Positions 11,443 through 19,034 are shown, numbered from the stretch's first letter. The stretch is DNA of 19,524 nucleotides from JAWPNA01 sp045402695 (GCA_045402695.1 JAWPNA010000287.1:1-19524), one strand, 5' to 3'. A program made the numbers and translations. Notes: generated from the sequence alone by a model not told the origin.

Positions 11443-12818
11443 CCGCGCCGGCCTCTCACGCGGGAGCCCTTCAGGAACCCGTCATAATGCCGCATGATGA
11501 GCTGTGATTCAACCTGTTGCACTGTATCCATGGCCACGCCCACCACGATCAACAAGGAGGTGCCGCCGAAGTAGAACTGGACGCCCAGCCCCTGCGTGAT
11601 CCAGTCGGGCATCCCCCTCTGAAGCGCGGGTCCGATCCATGGAATGGTCTGCACGCTGACACCGCTGATCAGGAAGGTGGGCAGAAGCGCCACCAGCCCC
11701 AGGTAGATCGCGCCGCCCAGGGTGATTCGCGAGAGGATCCGATCGATGTACTCCGCCGTCCTGCGTCCCGGCCTGATACCCGGGATGAACCCGCCGTACT
11801 TCTTGAGGTTGTCGGCCGTATCCACCGGGTTGAAGATGATGGACGTGTAAAAGTAGCAGAAGAAGATGATCGTGATCAGGTAAAGGAGGTTGTGCACCGG
11901 CGTGTTGAAGTCAAGCTGCCTCATGGCGGTGCGGACCCACTCGATCTGGTCCATCCCGATGAAACTGGCGAGCATCTGCGGGATCGACAGCACCGAGGAG
12001 GCGAAGATGACCGGAATGACGCCCCCCGTATTCACCTTGAGGGGAAGGTGCGTGGACATGCCGCCGTACTGCCGCCGGCCCACCACGCGCCGGGCGTACT
12101 GCACGGGGATTCTCCTCTGCGCGCGCTCCACGAACACCACGATACCGACGACCACCACCATCATCGCCAGCAGAAGGAGCACGGGGATGAGCCCGAGTCG
12201 GCCGGTCTGAATATCCTGGCCCGTCTCGAAGACGGCCGGGACCAGGCCCACGACGATGCCGGCGAAGATGATCAGCGAGATGCCGTTTCCGATCCCGCGC
12301 TCGGTGATCTGCTCGCCGAGCCACATGATGAAGGCGGTTCCGGTCGTGAGGCTGATCACGGTCATGAAGACGAACCAGGGGCCCGGGTGCGGCACGGCCT
12401 GCGGCACCGCGTTCTGGGCCCAGACCGCGATGCCGGCACCCTGAACGATCGACAGGACTACCGTGCCATAGCGGGTGTACTGGGTGATCTTCTTCCGACC
12501 GATCTCGCCTTCCTTGGAGAGCTTCTCCAGGTAGGGCCAGATGACCGTCAACAGCTGCAGGATGATCGATGCGGAGATGTAGGGCATGATACCCAGGGCG
12601 AAGATCGTCAGCCTCCTGAGATTCCCCCCGGCGAACAAGTCCACGAGACCGAAGAGGCTGCCGCCTTGCTGGGAGAAAAACTCCTCGAACGTCCTGGGGT
12701 CGATCCCGGGGCTGGGTATCCATGCGCCGATCCGGTACACGGCCAGCAGCCCGAGGGTGAACATGACCCGCTTGCGCAGGTCCGGAACGTTGAAAATGTT
12801 CTTGAAGGTTTCGATCAC
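11439..12818 (-). CDS. secY: Preprotein translocase subunit SecY
   Basis: SecY forms the protein-conducting channel in the inner membrane with SecE and SecG. The 459-residue product has about ten membrane segments. Signatures are FALGIMPYISASIILQLLT (73-91), WLGEQITERGIGNGISL (166-182), NPVDTADNLKKYGGFIPGI (330-348), which is the cytoplasmic loop that contacts SecA and the ribosome, and FYFGGTSLLIVVGVAMD (415-431). The start GTG overlaps the rplO stop as GTGA and is preceded by GGGAAGG. The loop before the last membrane segment (about 383-414) is longer than in E. coli SecY by my estimate of some 20 residues and should face the periplasm. Confidence 0.98.
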   Translation of the reverse strand: MIETFKNIFNVPDLRKRVMFTLGLLAVYRIGAWIPSPGIDPRTFEEFFSQQGGSLFGLVDLFAGGNLRRLTIFALGIMPYISASIILQLLTVIWPYLEKLSKEGEIGRKKITQYTRYGTVVLSIVQGAGIAVWAQNAVPQAVPHPGPWFVFMTVISLTTGTAFIMWLGEQITERGIGNGISLIIFAGIVVGLVPAVFETGQDIQTGRLGLIPVLLLLAMMVVVVGIVVFVERAQRRIPVQYARRVVGRRQYGGMSTHLPLKVNTGGVIPVIFASSVLSIPQMLASFIGMDQIEWVRTAMRQLDFNTPVHNLLYLITIIFFCYFYTSIIFNPVDTADNLKKYGGFIPGIRPGRRTAEYIDRILSRITLGGAIYLGLVALLPTFLISGVSVQTIPWIGPALQRGMPDWITQGLGVQFYFGGTSLLIVVGVAMDTVQQVESQLIMRHYDGFLKGSRVRGRRG

Positions 12819-13318
12819 AGAGTCTCGACCTTCCCGCCGGCCGCTTCGATCTTGCGACGCGCCTCGGCGCTGAACCGGTGGGCGCGCACCGTGAGCGCGT
12901 GGGCGATCTCACCACGGCCCAGCACCTTGACTCCGTGCAGCATCTTGCGGATCACGCGGCTGGACTTCAGCTCCTCGGGGCCGACGGTAGAGCCGGCGGA
13001 GAAATGCGCGGCCAGAACGTCCACGTTCACCTCGGCGAACTCCTTGCGGAAGATGTTCGTGAACCCGCGCTTGGGCACGCGGCGGTGCAGCGGCATCTGG
13101 CCGCCCTCGAAGCCGCGTTTCTGGCTCGATCCGGAGCGCGACCAGAACCCCTTGTTGCCGCGCCCGGCGGTCTTGCCGTGGCCCGAGCCGGGGCCTCGTC
13201 CCAGGCGTTTCCGCTTGTGCGTGGCCCCCTTGGCCGGCCGGAGATTCTGCAGGCCGATGTGGGCGGGCTCGGCTTTTTTGGGTGACTTCTCGGATCGTGC
13301 CATCTTGGAACGCACCAT
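12815..13318 (-). CDS. rplO: 50S ribosomal protein L15 with N-terminal extension
   Basis: L15 binds 23S rRNA late in 50S assembly. The core starts at LQNLRPAKGATHKRKRLGRG near residue 23 and continues with GSGHGKTAGRGNKG. Most L15 proteins begin almost directly at this core, so about 20 extra residues, mostly basic, precede it. The ATG at 13318 has AGGA overlapping the rpmD stop and is preferred. A second ATG at 13303 has no convincing ribosome binding site and would shorten the extension by five residues. The product is 167 residues and its TGA overlaps the secY GTG. Confidence 0.95.
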   Translation of the reverse strand: MVRSKMARSEKSPKKAEPAHIGLQNLRPAKGATHKRKRLGRGPGSGHGKTAGRGNKGFWSRSGSSQKRGFEGGQMPLHRRVPKRGFTNIFRKEFAEVNVDVLAAHFSAGSTVGPEELKSSRVIRKMLHGVKVLGRGEIAHALTVRAHRFSAEARRKIEAAGGKVETL

Positions 13319-13324
13319 GATGTC

Positions 13325-13522
13325 CTAGATGATCTCCACAAGGTGGCGCACGGCGTACACCATGCCGCGCACCGAGGGGTTGTCGGGGAGCTCGACCACC
13401 TGGTTGAGCCTCCTCAGGCCCAGCGAGCGCAGCGTCTCCTTCTGCTTGCGCTGAAACCCGATGCCGCTGCGCAACTGCTTCACCTTGATGGTCTGCCTGG
13501 CCGCGGCCTTCCTGACTGCCAT
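13325..13522 (-). CDS. rpmD: 50S ribosomal protein L30
   Basis: L30 is a small 23S rRNA-binding protein absent from some bacterial lineages. The 65-residue product reads TIKVKQLRSGIGFQRKQKE, then LGLRRLNQVVELPDNPSVRGM, then a C-terminal VRHLVEII, a full match to the bacterial family with about seven extra N-terminal residues. The ATG lies 4 bases after rpsE, with a GGAGGCATAGGG region upstream inside the rpsE end. It sits between rpsE and rplO, the normal spc position. Confidence 0.95.
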   Translation of the reverse strand: MAVRKAAARQTIKVKQLRSGIGFQRKQKETLRSLGLRRLNQVVELPDNPSVRGMVYAVRHLVEII

Positions 13523-13526
13523 CGCC

Positions 13527-14048
13527 CTATGCCTCCACCAGATCGGCGATTTCCTTGCCTCGCAGGCGGGCCAGGATGGCCGGGTCCTTGAGCTGCCCTA
13601 AGCCGTTGAAGGTCGCCCTCACCACGTTGTGGGGGTTCGCCGTCCCGATGCACTTGGTGAGGATGTCCGCCACCCCCACCGACTCGAGGACGGCGCGTAC
13701 CGCGCCGCCGGCGATGACTCCCGTTCCGGGGCTGGCCGGCCGCAGGAGGACCCTGCCGGCTCCGAAGTGTCCAGTGACTCTGTGCGGGATCGTGGTGCCC
13801 TTGAGATGGACGGAGACGATATTGCGCTTGGCCCGCTCGACTCCCTTCGCGATGGCGGAGGGCACCTCTTTCGCCTTGCCCAGGCCGAAACCCACGCGGC
13901 CCTTCCCGTCGCCCACGACGACCAGGGCGCTGAAGGAGAAGTTCTTGCCTCCCTTGACCACCTTCGTGACACGGTTGACGTGCACGACGCGGTCCTTCAG
14001 ATCCCCGCTCGATGTCCTGTCGCTCCGATCGCCTCGCTGTCTCATCAT
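13527..14048 (-). CDS. rpsE: 30S ribosomal protein S5
   Basis: S5 lines the mRNA entry channel and affects decoding fidelity. The 173-residue protein has the double-stranded RNA-binding domain (VVHVNRVTKVVKGGKNFSF, GDGKGRVGFGLGKAKEVP) followed by the C-terminal fold with HRVTGHFGAGRVLLRPASPG and GTANPHNVVRATFNGL. Two ATG codons stand in tandem at 14048 and 14045; AAGGGA lies 11 bases before the first, so either may serve. The acidic and basic N-terminal stretch before residue 18 is not conserved. The neighbours are rplR and rpmD, as expected. Confidence 0.97.
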   Translation of the reverse strand: MMRQRGDRSDRTSSGDLKDRVVHVNRVTKVVKGGKNFSFSALVVVGDGKGRVGFGLGKAKEVPSAIAKGVERAKRNIVSVHLKGTTIPHRVTGHFGAGRVLLRPASPGTGVIAGGAVRAVLESVGVADILTKCIGTANPHNVVRATFNGLGQLKDPAILARLRGKEIADLVEA

Positions 14049-14074
14049 CGATTGACCGATCCCTTTCCTCTCGT

Positions 14075-14443
14075 CTAGAACTTCAACCCGCCCTCGCGGG
14101 CGGCGTCGGCCAGGGCCTTGACCCGGCCGTGGTACAGATATCCGCCCCGGTCAAAGATGACGTCGGCAAGTCCCTTCTCCTTCAGCCTCATGGCAATGGC
14201 CTGGCCCACGGCCTTCGCCGCCGCGATGTTTCCGCCGCCCTTGAGGCCCTTGCCGATCCCCTTGTCTAGGCTCGACGCGGAGGCCAGCGTCACCCCGTGC
14301 GCGTCGTCGATGGCCTGAACGTAGATGTGATTCAGGGTGCGGTACACCGCGAGGCGCGGCCGCCCGGGCGCGCCGGCCATCTTGCTCCTGTACCGCAGCC
14401 TTCGGCCTCTGCGGATGCTGTCCTTGTCCGGCCTGATTTCCAT
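14075..14443 (-). CDS. rplR: 50S ribosomal protein L18
   Basis: L18 binds 5S rRNA together with L5 and L25 to form the central protuberance. The 122-residue product has an N-terminal basic segment (RRGRRLRYRSKMAGAPGRPRLAVYRT), then NHIYVQAIDD, and ends FDRGGYLYHGRVKALADAAREGGLKF, the family C-terminal signature. The ATG is preceded by GGAGAAGGGCGAGG. Length and order are normal. Confidence 0.97.
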   Translation of the reverse strand: MEIRPDKDSIRRGRRLRYRSKMAGAPGRPRLAVYRTLNHIYVQAIDDAHGVTLASASSLDKGIGKGLKGGGNIAAAKAVGQAIAMRLKEKGLADVIFDRGGYLYHGRVKALADAAREGGLKF

Positions 14444-14464
14444 CCTCGCCCTTCTCCACCTGCG

Positions 14465-15001
14465 CTAAGCGCCCGTCTTGCCCACCTTCTTCTTGATCAC
14501 TTCGTCCGTGTATCTGATCCCCTTGCCCTTGTAGGGCTCCGGCGGCCGCAGCTCGCGGATCTGCGCCGCGACCTGGCCCACCTTCTGGCGATCCGCGCCG
14601 GACACCGAGAGCCGCGTCTGTTTTTCCACCGTCACGGCAATCCCGTCCGGGATCGGAAAGCTCACCGGGTGGGAGTACCCCAGCGCGAATTCGATGACCT
14701 TGCCCTGCAAGTTGGCGCGGTAGCCGATCCCCTGGATCTCCAGGTCACGGCTCCAGCCGGCGGAGACTCCCTTCACCGCGTTGGCCAGGAGCGCCCGGGC
14801 CAGGCCGTGCAAGGCGCGCTGCCGGCGTTCGTCGTTGGCGCGTGAGAGATGCACGGCCCCGCCCTCCAGCTTGAACGTGATGCCGGCCGGCAGGGGCGTC
14901 TGAAGGGTCCCCTTGGGTCCCTTGATCTGGAGCCCGTCTTTCGCCTCCGTCACGGAGACGCCTTGCGGCAACGGGACAGGGAGCTTTCCGATTCGAGACA
15001 T
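14465..15001 (-). CDS. rplF: 50S ribosomal protein L6
   Basis: L6 lies near the factor-binding site and sarcin-ricin loop. The 178-residue product starts MSRIGKLPVPLPQGVSV and has the two repeated L6 domains, with VKGVSAGWSRDLEIQGIGYRA joining them. The C-terminal signature RPPEPYKGKGIRYTDEVIKKKVGK is complete. The start ATG has GGAGCCGAAGG upstream, 16 bases after rpsH. No anomaly is seen. Confidence 0.97.
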   Translation of the reverse strand: MSRIGKLPVPLPQGVSVTEAKDGLQIKGPKGTLQTPLPAGITFKLEGGAVHLSRANDERRQRALHGLARALLANAVKGVSAGWSRDLEIQGIGYRANLQGKVIEFALGYSHPVSFPIPDGIAVTVEKQTRLSVSGADRQKVGQVAAQIRELRPPEPYKGKGIRYTDEVIKKKVGKTGA

Positions 15002-15017
15002 GCCTTCGGCTCCGTGG

Positions 15018-15413
15018 CTACCAGACGTTGCAGATGACCTCGCCGCCCAGACCCTGCCGGCGCGAATCGGCGCCCGTCAAGAGCCCCTTGGGCGTCGAGA
15101 TGATGCTGATGCCCAACCCGCCGAGCACCTTGGGAATCTGATCCTTCTTGACGTACACTCTGCATCCCGACTTCGAGACTCGCTCGATGCCGGTGATCAC
15201 GCGCTCGCCGGAGGGTCCGTACTTCAGGACGAGCGTCAACGCCAGCCTGCTGCCTTCCTCGGCGACATTGAAGTCCTCGATGTAGCCGGCTTCCTTGAGA
15301 ATCTTGGCGATCTCCACACGCAACCGCGATGAGGGCATCTTCGCCCTCGCGTGCTTGGCCATGACGGCGTTGCGAATGCGCGTGAGCATGTCCGCTATGG
15401 GGTCTGTCATCAT
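15018..15413 (-). CDS. rpsH: 30S ribosomal protein S8
   Basis: S8 binds helix 21 of 16S rRNA and in E. coli represses the spc operon. The 131-residue protein begins MMTDPIADMLTRIRNA; two ATG codons stand in tandem (15413 and 15410) behind GAGAGGA. The conserved C-terminal part includes RVSKSGCRVYVKKDQIPKVLGGLGISIISTPKGLL and ends EVICNVW, as is standard for the family. I did not find a recognisable S8 operator-like hairpin upstream of rplE, but I cannot exclude one. Confidence 0.97.
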   Translation of the reverse strand: MMTDPIADMLTRIRNAVMAKHARAKMPSSRLRVEIAKILKEAGYIEDFNVAEEGSRLALTLVLKYGPSGERVITGIERVSKSGCRVYVKKDQIPKVLGGLGISIISTPKGLLTGADSRRQGLGGEVICNVW

Positions 15414-15434
15414 GTGTTCCGTCCTCTCTCGCGG

Positions 15435-15620
15435 CTACCAGCTCGCCTTGATCACGCCGGGAATCTCGCCTTGCAGGGCCAGCTTGCGGAAGCAGAGCCG
15501 GCACATGGCGAATTGCCTGAGATAGCCACGGGGCCGGCCGCACAGCAGGCAGCGGTTCCTGTGGCGGATCTTGAACTTGGGAGTCTTGGCCGATTTGAAG
15601 ATCTGAGCCGTCGTCGCCAT
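15435..15620 (-). CDS. rpsN: 30S ribosomal protein S14, zinc-binding type Z
   Basis: S14 is a 30S head protein next to S3 and S10. The 61-residue product is the short type Z form with a zinc knuckle, C24, C27, C40 and C43, in the pattern RNRCLLCGRPRGYLRQFAMC. The C-terminus reads LALQGEIPGVIKASW. The roughly 100-residue zinc-free form is absent from this site. It lies 7 bases after rplE, between rplE and rpsH as in most spc operons. Confidence 0.97.
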   Translation of the reverse strand: MATTAQIFKSAKTPKFKIRHRNRCLLCGRPRGYLRQFAMCRLCFRKLALQGEIPGVIKASW

Positions 15621-15627
15621 CGGTTCC

Positions 15628-16182
15628 TCAAGCCGCCTTTCTGAACGGCATCCCGAGCGCCGCGAGCAGGGCCCGGGCCTCGTTGTCGGTCCGCGCCGAC
15701 GTCGCGATCGTGATGTTCATACCCTTGATACGATCCACCTTCGCCGAGCCCAGCTCTGGGAAGATGAGATGATCGGTCACGCCCAGCGTGTAATTGCCCC
15801 GGCCGTCGAACGCCTTCACCGAGACACCACGGAAGTCGCGCACGCGGGGCAGCGCGATGCTCACCAGACGGTCGTAGAACTCGTACATCCGCGACCCTCT
15901 CATCGTGACCCGGCAGCCAATCGGCATCCCTTCGCGCAGCTTGAAGTTGGCAATCGACTTGCGCGCGCGGGTGAGCGCGGGTCGCTGGCCCGTGATGAGG
16001 CTCAACTCCTCCACCGCCGCGTCCAGAATCTTGATGTCATCCTTCGCGACCCCCACACCCATGTTGACGACAATCTTGGAGAGCCTGGGGACGGCCATGA
16101 TACTCGCGTAACCGAACTCCTTCATGAGCTCGGGAACGGCCGTCTTGCGATAGTGCTCGATCAAACGCGGTGTCGCTGGCAT
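15628..16182 (-). CDS. rplE: 50S ribosomal protein L5
   Basis: L5 binds 5S rRNA and forms an intersubunit bridge with S13. From the ATG at 16182 the product is 184 residues, beginning MPATPRLIEHYRKTAVPELM. Core motifs are VPRLSKIVVNMGVGVAKDD, GQRPALTRARKSIANFKLREG and the C-terminal GMNITIATSARTDNEARALL. An in-frame GTG at 16194 would add four residues, but the only Shine-Dalgarno, AAGGAG at 16194-16199, runs into that GTG and is spaced 11 bases from the ATG, so the ATG is preferred. The Shine-Dalgarno overlaps the rplX stop codon. Confidence 0.95.
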   Translation of the reverse strand: MPATPRLIEHYRKTAVPELMKEFGYASIMAVPRLSKIVVNMGVGVAKDDIKILDAAVEELSLITGQRPALTRARKSIANFKLREGMPIGCRVTMRGSRMYEFYDRLVSIALPRVRDFRGVSVKAFDGRGNYTLGVTDHLIFPELGSAKVDRIKGMNITIATSARTDNEARALLAALGMPFRKAA

Positions 16183-16197
16183 CTGTTCACTCACTCC

Positions 16198-16584
16198 TTA
16201 CTTCGAGGCGTCGAGCGCCCCCTGGCACTTCTTGCAGATCCGGATCTTCGAGCCGTCCTCGAGGATTCTCCGGGCCACCCGCGTGGGCGCCTTGCATTCC
16301 GGGCATACGACCATCAGGTTCGACACGTGGATCGAGCCTTCCTTCTGGACGATCCCGCCCTTGATGTTGCGCGAAGGGTTCGGGCGCGTGTGCCGCTTGA
16401 CGAACTGCACCCCCTCGACGATGGCCGTCCCGCGATCCGGCTTCACCGCGAGCACCCGGGCGATCTTGCCCCGATCCTTGCCCGCGATCACCTTCACGGT
16501 GTCGTTCTTCCTGAGGTGCACCCGCGGACGGCCGCCGAACCTCACGGCAGGCCTGCCGGCCCGGCTTGCACCGCTTCTCGCCAT
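16198..16584 (-). CDS. rplX: 50S ribosomal protein L24 with N-terminal extension
   Basis: L24 initiates 50S assembly. The 128-residue product has the KOW motif (KNDTVKVIAGKDRGKIARV, 26-44) and then the L24 C-terminal part with C94, C97, C117 and C120, two CxxC pairs as in many bacterial L24 proteins. About 20 residues rich in Arg, Ala and Gly precede the usual start of the core, so the protein is longer than the typical 100-110. The ATG directly follows the rplN TAA (TAAATG), with GGAGGTG seven bases upstream. Confidence 0.95.
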   Translation of the reverse strand: MARSGASRAGRPAVRFGGRPRVHLRKNDTVKVIAGKDRGKIARVLAVKPDRGTAIVEGVQFVKRHTRPNPSRNIKGGIVQKEGSIHVSNLMVVCPECKAPTRVARRILEDGSKIRICKKCQGALDASK

Positions 16585-16953
16585 TTACAGCACCTCCGGG
16601 GCAAGCGACACGATCTTCATGAACTTCTTTTCCCTCAACTCGCGCGCCACCGGGCCGAACACTCGAGTCCCGATCGGCTCATTGGTCTCGTTGATGAGGA
16701 CCGCCGCGTTTTGATCGAACCTGATGTAGCTCCCGTCACGGCGTCGCTGCTCCTTGCGGGTGCGCACGATCACCGCCCGCACGACCTGGCCTTTCTTGAC
16801 GGTGCCATCGGGCGCGGCCTCCTTCACGTTGGCCGTGATGACGTCGCCCAGGCGCCCGTACTTCCCGATGGAGCCTCCGCGCACGTGAATGCACGAGATC
16901 TTCTTGGCCCCCGAGTTGTCGGCCACGTCGAGGATGGTCCTCATCTGGATCAT
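16585..16953 (-). CDS. rplN: 50S ribosomal protein L14
   Basis: L14 forms an intersubunit bridge and contacts L19. From the ATG at 16953 the product is 122 residues, the usual length, and begins MIQMRTILDVADNSGAKK. IHVRGGSIGKYGRLGDVITANVKEAAP and the ending VARELREKKFMKIVSLAPEVL are typical. The frame is open further upstream, but that part overlaps rpsQ and has no family resemblance. The ATG overlaps the rpsQ stop as ATGA, with GAGGAG eight bases upstream. Confidence 0.97.
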   Translation of the reverse strand: MIQMRTILDVADNSGAKKISCIHVRGGSIGKYGRLGDVITANVKEAAPDGTVKKGQVVRAVIVRTRKEQRRRDGSYIRFDQNAAVLINETNEPIGTRVFGPVARELREKKFMKIVSLAPEVL

Positions 16954-17267
16954 CCGCCGGTCTCCTCGATACCGAGCGGATTGATCTCCGTTGCCTTCTG
17001 CGTGCCTCTCGCGATGATCCGCGCGATGCGCCATCTCTTGTTCTTCGAGAGGGGCCGCGTCTCCACGATTTCAACCTGGTCGCCCACGTGGGCCTCGTTC
17101 CTCTCGTCGTGCGCGAAGAACCGGGATGTCCTGCGGACAATCCTCTTGTAGGCGGGGTGCCGCACCATCCGCTCCACCGCCACGATGGCGGTCTTCGTCA
17201 TCCGGTCGCTGACCACAACTCCGACTTTCTTCGTTCGCGGTTCTCTCATAACTCGGCGTGTCCTCAT
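16950..17267 (-). CDS. rpsQ: 30S ribosomal protein S17
   Basis: S17 is an OB-fold primary binder of the 16S rRNA 5' domain. The core reads KKVGVVVSDRMTKTAIVAVERM, then HPAYKRIVRRTSRFFAHDERNEAHVGDQVEIVETRPLSKNKRWRI. The product is 105 residues, about 20 more than in E. coli, from a C-terminal extension (ARGTQKATEINPLGIEETGG) and a few N-terminal residues. The ATG at 17267 has AGGAG five bases upstream and overlaps the rpmC stop; the ATG at 17249 is an alternative with a weaker site. Confidence 0.95.
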   Translation of the reverse strand: MRTRRVMREPRTKKVGVVVSDRMTKTAIVAVERMVRHPAYKRIVRRTSRFFAHDERNEAHVGDQVEIVETRPLSKNKRWRIARIIARGTQKATEINPLGIEETGG

Positions 17268-17467
17268 GAACTCCTGGCGGCCAGGCCCTTTTGCCGGAGC
17301 ACCGTCTTGATCCGCGCCAGGTCCTTCCGAAGGAGGTGCACCTTGGCCGGGTTATCTGCCTGGCTTGCCGCGATCTGAAACCGCAGCCTGAAGATCTGGT
17401 CCGTCACCTGCGCCTCCTGGATCCTCAACTCAACCACCGTCATGTCCCTCAACGCCGCCGGCTTCAT
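17264..17467 (-). CDS. rpmC: 50S ribosomal protein L29
   Basis: L29 sits at the exit tunnel next to L23 and helps dock trigger factor and SRP. The 67-residue product is two helices: LRDMTVVELRIQEAQVTDQIFRLRFQIA, then the ADNPAKVHLLRKDLARIKTVLRQ motif of the family. Its ATG overlaps the rplP stop and its TGA overlaps the rpsQ ATG, so it is coupled on both sides. Confidence 0.96.
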   Translation of the reverse strand: MKPAALRDMTVVELRIQEAQVTDQIFRLRFQIAASQADNPAKVHLLRKDLARIKTVLRQKGLAARSS

Positions 17468-17913
17468 GCCTCCGCCTCCGCCGCGGCTTCATGGGCCGCC
17501 TCGACCCCGTGGCGCTCGACGTACTTGCACTTCAGCGAGATCTTGTGCGCCGCCAGGCGCATGGCCTCCTTGGCGACTTCACGCCCCACGCCTTCCATCT
17601 CGTAGATGATCCTCCCGGGCCGGATCACGTCCACCCAGGCTTCCGGAGCTCCCTTTCCCTTGCCCATGCGCGTCTCCGCCGGCTTCTTGGTGATCGGTTT
17701 CCATGGGAACACCCTCACCCAGATCTTACCCCCGCGCTTGATGAAGCGAGTCATCGCCACGCGGCCGGCCTCGATCTCCCGCGCGGACAACCATCCGCAC
17801 TCGAGGGCTTTCAGCCCGAAGTCTCCGAAGGCAAGCGTGGAGCCGCGCTGTGCCTTGCCGCGACGCCTTCCGCGCTGCTGCTTTCTGAACTTGACCTTGC
17901 TCGGCATCAGCAT
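17464..17913 (-). CDS. rplP: 50S ribosomal protein L16
   Basis: L16 organises the A site and peptidyl-transferase region of the 50S subunit. The protein starts MLMPSKVKFRKQQRGRRRGK, the usual MLMP-type N-terminus, which supports the ATG at 17913 (AAAGG about seven bases upstream) over the ATG at 17907. IKRGGKIWVRVFPWKPITKKPAETRMGKGKG and VIRPGRIIYEMEGV are intact. At 149 residues it has about ten extra C-terminal residues rich in Ala and Glu. Confidence 0.97.
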   Translation of the reverse strand: MLMPSKVKFRKQQRGRRRGKAQRGSTLAFGDFGLKALECGWLSAREIEAGRVAMTRFIKRGGKIWVRVFPWKPITKKPAETRMGKGKGAPEAWVDVIRPGRIIYEMEGVGREVAKEAMRLAAHKISLKCKYVERHGVEAAHEAAAEAEA

Positions 17914-17925
17914 CGGATTGCCTTT

Positions 17926-18594
17926 CTATGCGGCCAGCCCGGGGCGCCCGTCGCGGGCCCTCGACCCGATCTCGGCCAGCTCGCCTTTGTAGATCCAGAC
18001 CTTCACGCCGATGACGCCGTAGGTAGTGCGTGCTTCCGCGAACCCGTAGTCGATATCGCTGCGCAGGGTGTGCAATGGCAGGCGCCCTTCCAGGTACCAC
18101 TCCGACCGCGCGATCTCGGTTCCGCCCAACCGCCCCGACACCCTGACCTTGACTCCCTTGGCGCCGAAGCGCTGCGCCGACTCGATTGCCTTTCGCATTG
18201 CCCGCCTGAAGGCGATGCGCTTCTCGAGCTGGATTGCCACTGATTCAGACAGAAGCTGCGCTTCCAGCTCTGGCTTGAGAATCTCCTGGATGTTGATGAA
18301 TACCTCGCGTCCCGTCTTCTTCTGGATCTGGTCACGCAGCTTGTCGATCTCCGCCCCGCGCTTCCCGATGATGATCCCGGGGCGGGACGTCAGGATGTTG
18401 ATCTTCAGCTTGTTGGCCGCGCGCTCAATCTCGATGTTCGCGATGCCGGCGTGGGACAGCTTCTTCTTGAGATCCCGCCTCAGATTGATGTCCTCGTGCA
18501 GGAGCTCGGCATACTTCTTCTCGGCATACCACCGGGACAGCCAGGTGCGGTTGAAGCCCAGCCTGAAGCCATACGGGTGAACCTTCTGACCCAC
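17926..18594 (-). CDS. rpsC: 30S ribosomal protein S3
   Basis: S3 helps form the mRNA entry tunnel and its helicase activity. Read from GTG at 18594 the product is 222 residues and begins VGQKVHPYGFRLGFNRTW, the expected N-terminus. The KH domain has the IIIGKRGAEIDKL loop (GKRG at 77-80), followed by the S3 C-terminal domain with GVKVRVSGRLGGTEIARSEW and GVKVWIYKGE. The frame is open upstream across rplV without resemblance to S3, so the longer reading is rejected. GGGGAGAG lies about six bases before the GTG. Confidence 0.97.
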   Translation of the reverse strand: MGQKVHPYGFRLGFNRTWLSRWYAEKKYAELLHEDINLRRDLKKKLSHAGIANIEIERAANKLKINILTSRPGIIIGKRGAEIDKLRDQIQKKTGREVFINIQEILKPELEAQLLSESVAIQLEKRIAFRRAMRKAIESAQRFGAKGVKVRVSGRLGGTEIARSEWYLEGRLPLHTLRSDIDYGFAEARTTYGVIGVKVWIYKGELAEIGSRARDGRPGLAA

Positions 18595-18619
18595 GATCGT
18601 CTCTCCCCGGCTTGTGGTG

Positions 18620-19027
18620 CTACGAACTTCCTTTGGCAGCGGCGCCCTTCGCCTGGGGCTCGATCGCCTCGGGCTTCGCCTGAAGCGCCAATGAAATGTG
18701 GCAGGACCGGTGCAGTATCCTGAACGCGCGACCGAAGGCCCGGCCCCTGAACCTCTTGAGGGTCGGCCCCGGCCCCACCTGGATCCCGCCCACGTACAGG
18801 CGGTCCACATCCACCTTCTCGGGACTCTGATCCGCGTTGGCAACGGCCGACCGGAGGAGCTTCTCGATCGCGCGCGAGGCAGCCTTCGGCGAGGATCTCA
18901 GCAAGCCGAGCGCCTCGTTCACCGCCTTCCCGCGGATCTGATCCACCACCAGCCGGACCTTTTGCGGCGAGCAGCGATAGTGTCTCAGAGTCGCGGTGGC
19001 GGCCGCCGCGTGTTCTGCCGTCTTCAC
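18620..19027 (-). CDS. rplV: 50S ribosomal protein L22, start at a suspect boundary
   Basis: L22 lines the exit tunnel. The core SPQKVRLVVDQIRGKAVNEA, the ANADQ segment and the C-terminal RAFGRAFRILHRSCHISLAL identify the family, followed by about 20 residues rich in Ala, Lys and Pro that are not part of the core. The best start is GTG at 19027 (VKTAEHAAAATATLRHYRCS), giving 135 residues. It has only a weak GGTGA four bases upstream. The family is normally preceded directly by rpsS, but here upstream sequence matches a GST gene on the other strand. The first few codons could therefore be altered if the boundary is artificial. The core of the gene looks intact. Confidence 0.9.
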   Translation of the reverse strand: MKTAEHAAAATATLRHYRCSPQKVRLVVDQIRGKAVNEALGLLRSSPKAASRAIEKLLRSAVANADQSPEKVDVDRLYVGGIQVGPGPTLKRFRGRAFGRAFRILHRSCHISLALQAKPEAIEPQAKGAAAKGSS

Positions 19028-19034
19028 GAGGTCA
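19018..19034. other. Probable junction between ribosomal cluster and unrelated sequence
   Basis: On the minus strand, L22 resemblance runs up to 19027 and then stops. On the plus strand, GST C-terminal resemblance begins at about 19028-19031 and has no start codon or N-terminal domain. Two unrelated genes on opposite strands are therefore cut at the same point. The six genes that normally precede rplV are missing. The pattern suggests a contig chimera or, less likely, a recombination breakpoint. The exact base cannot be fixed from one sequence. Confidence 0.7.

Noticed and set aside
11517..13328. A 603-codon plus-strand open frame opposite secY and rplO
   Set aside because: It spans two confirmed minus-strand genes and has shadow composition (His/Asp/Arg-rich), with no family resemblance.
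15769..17151. A 460-codon plus-strand open frame opposite rplE, rplX, rplN and rpsQ
   Set aside because: It crosses four real genes and has no domain. It is a GC-driven shadow.
18698..19027. Left extension of the GST reading frame over rplV
   Set aside because: The frame is open, but its residues do not resemble a GST and the region is the antisense of L22.
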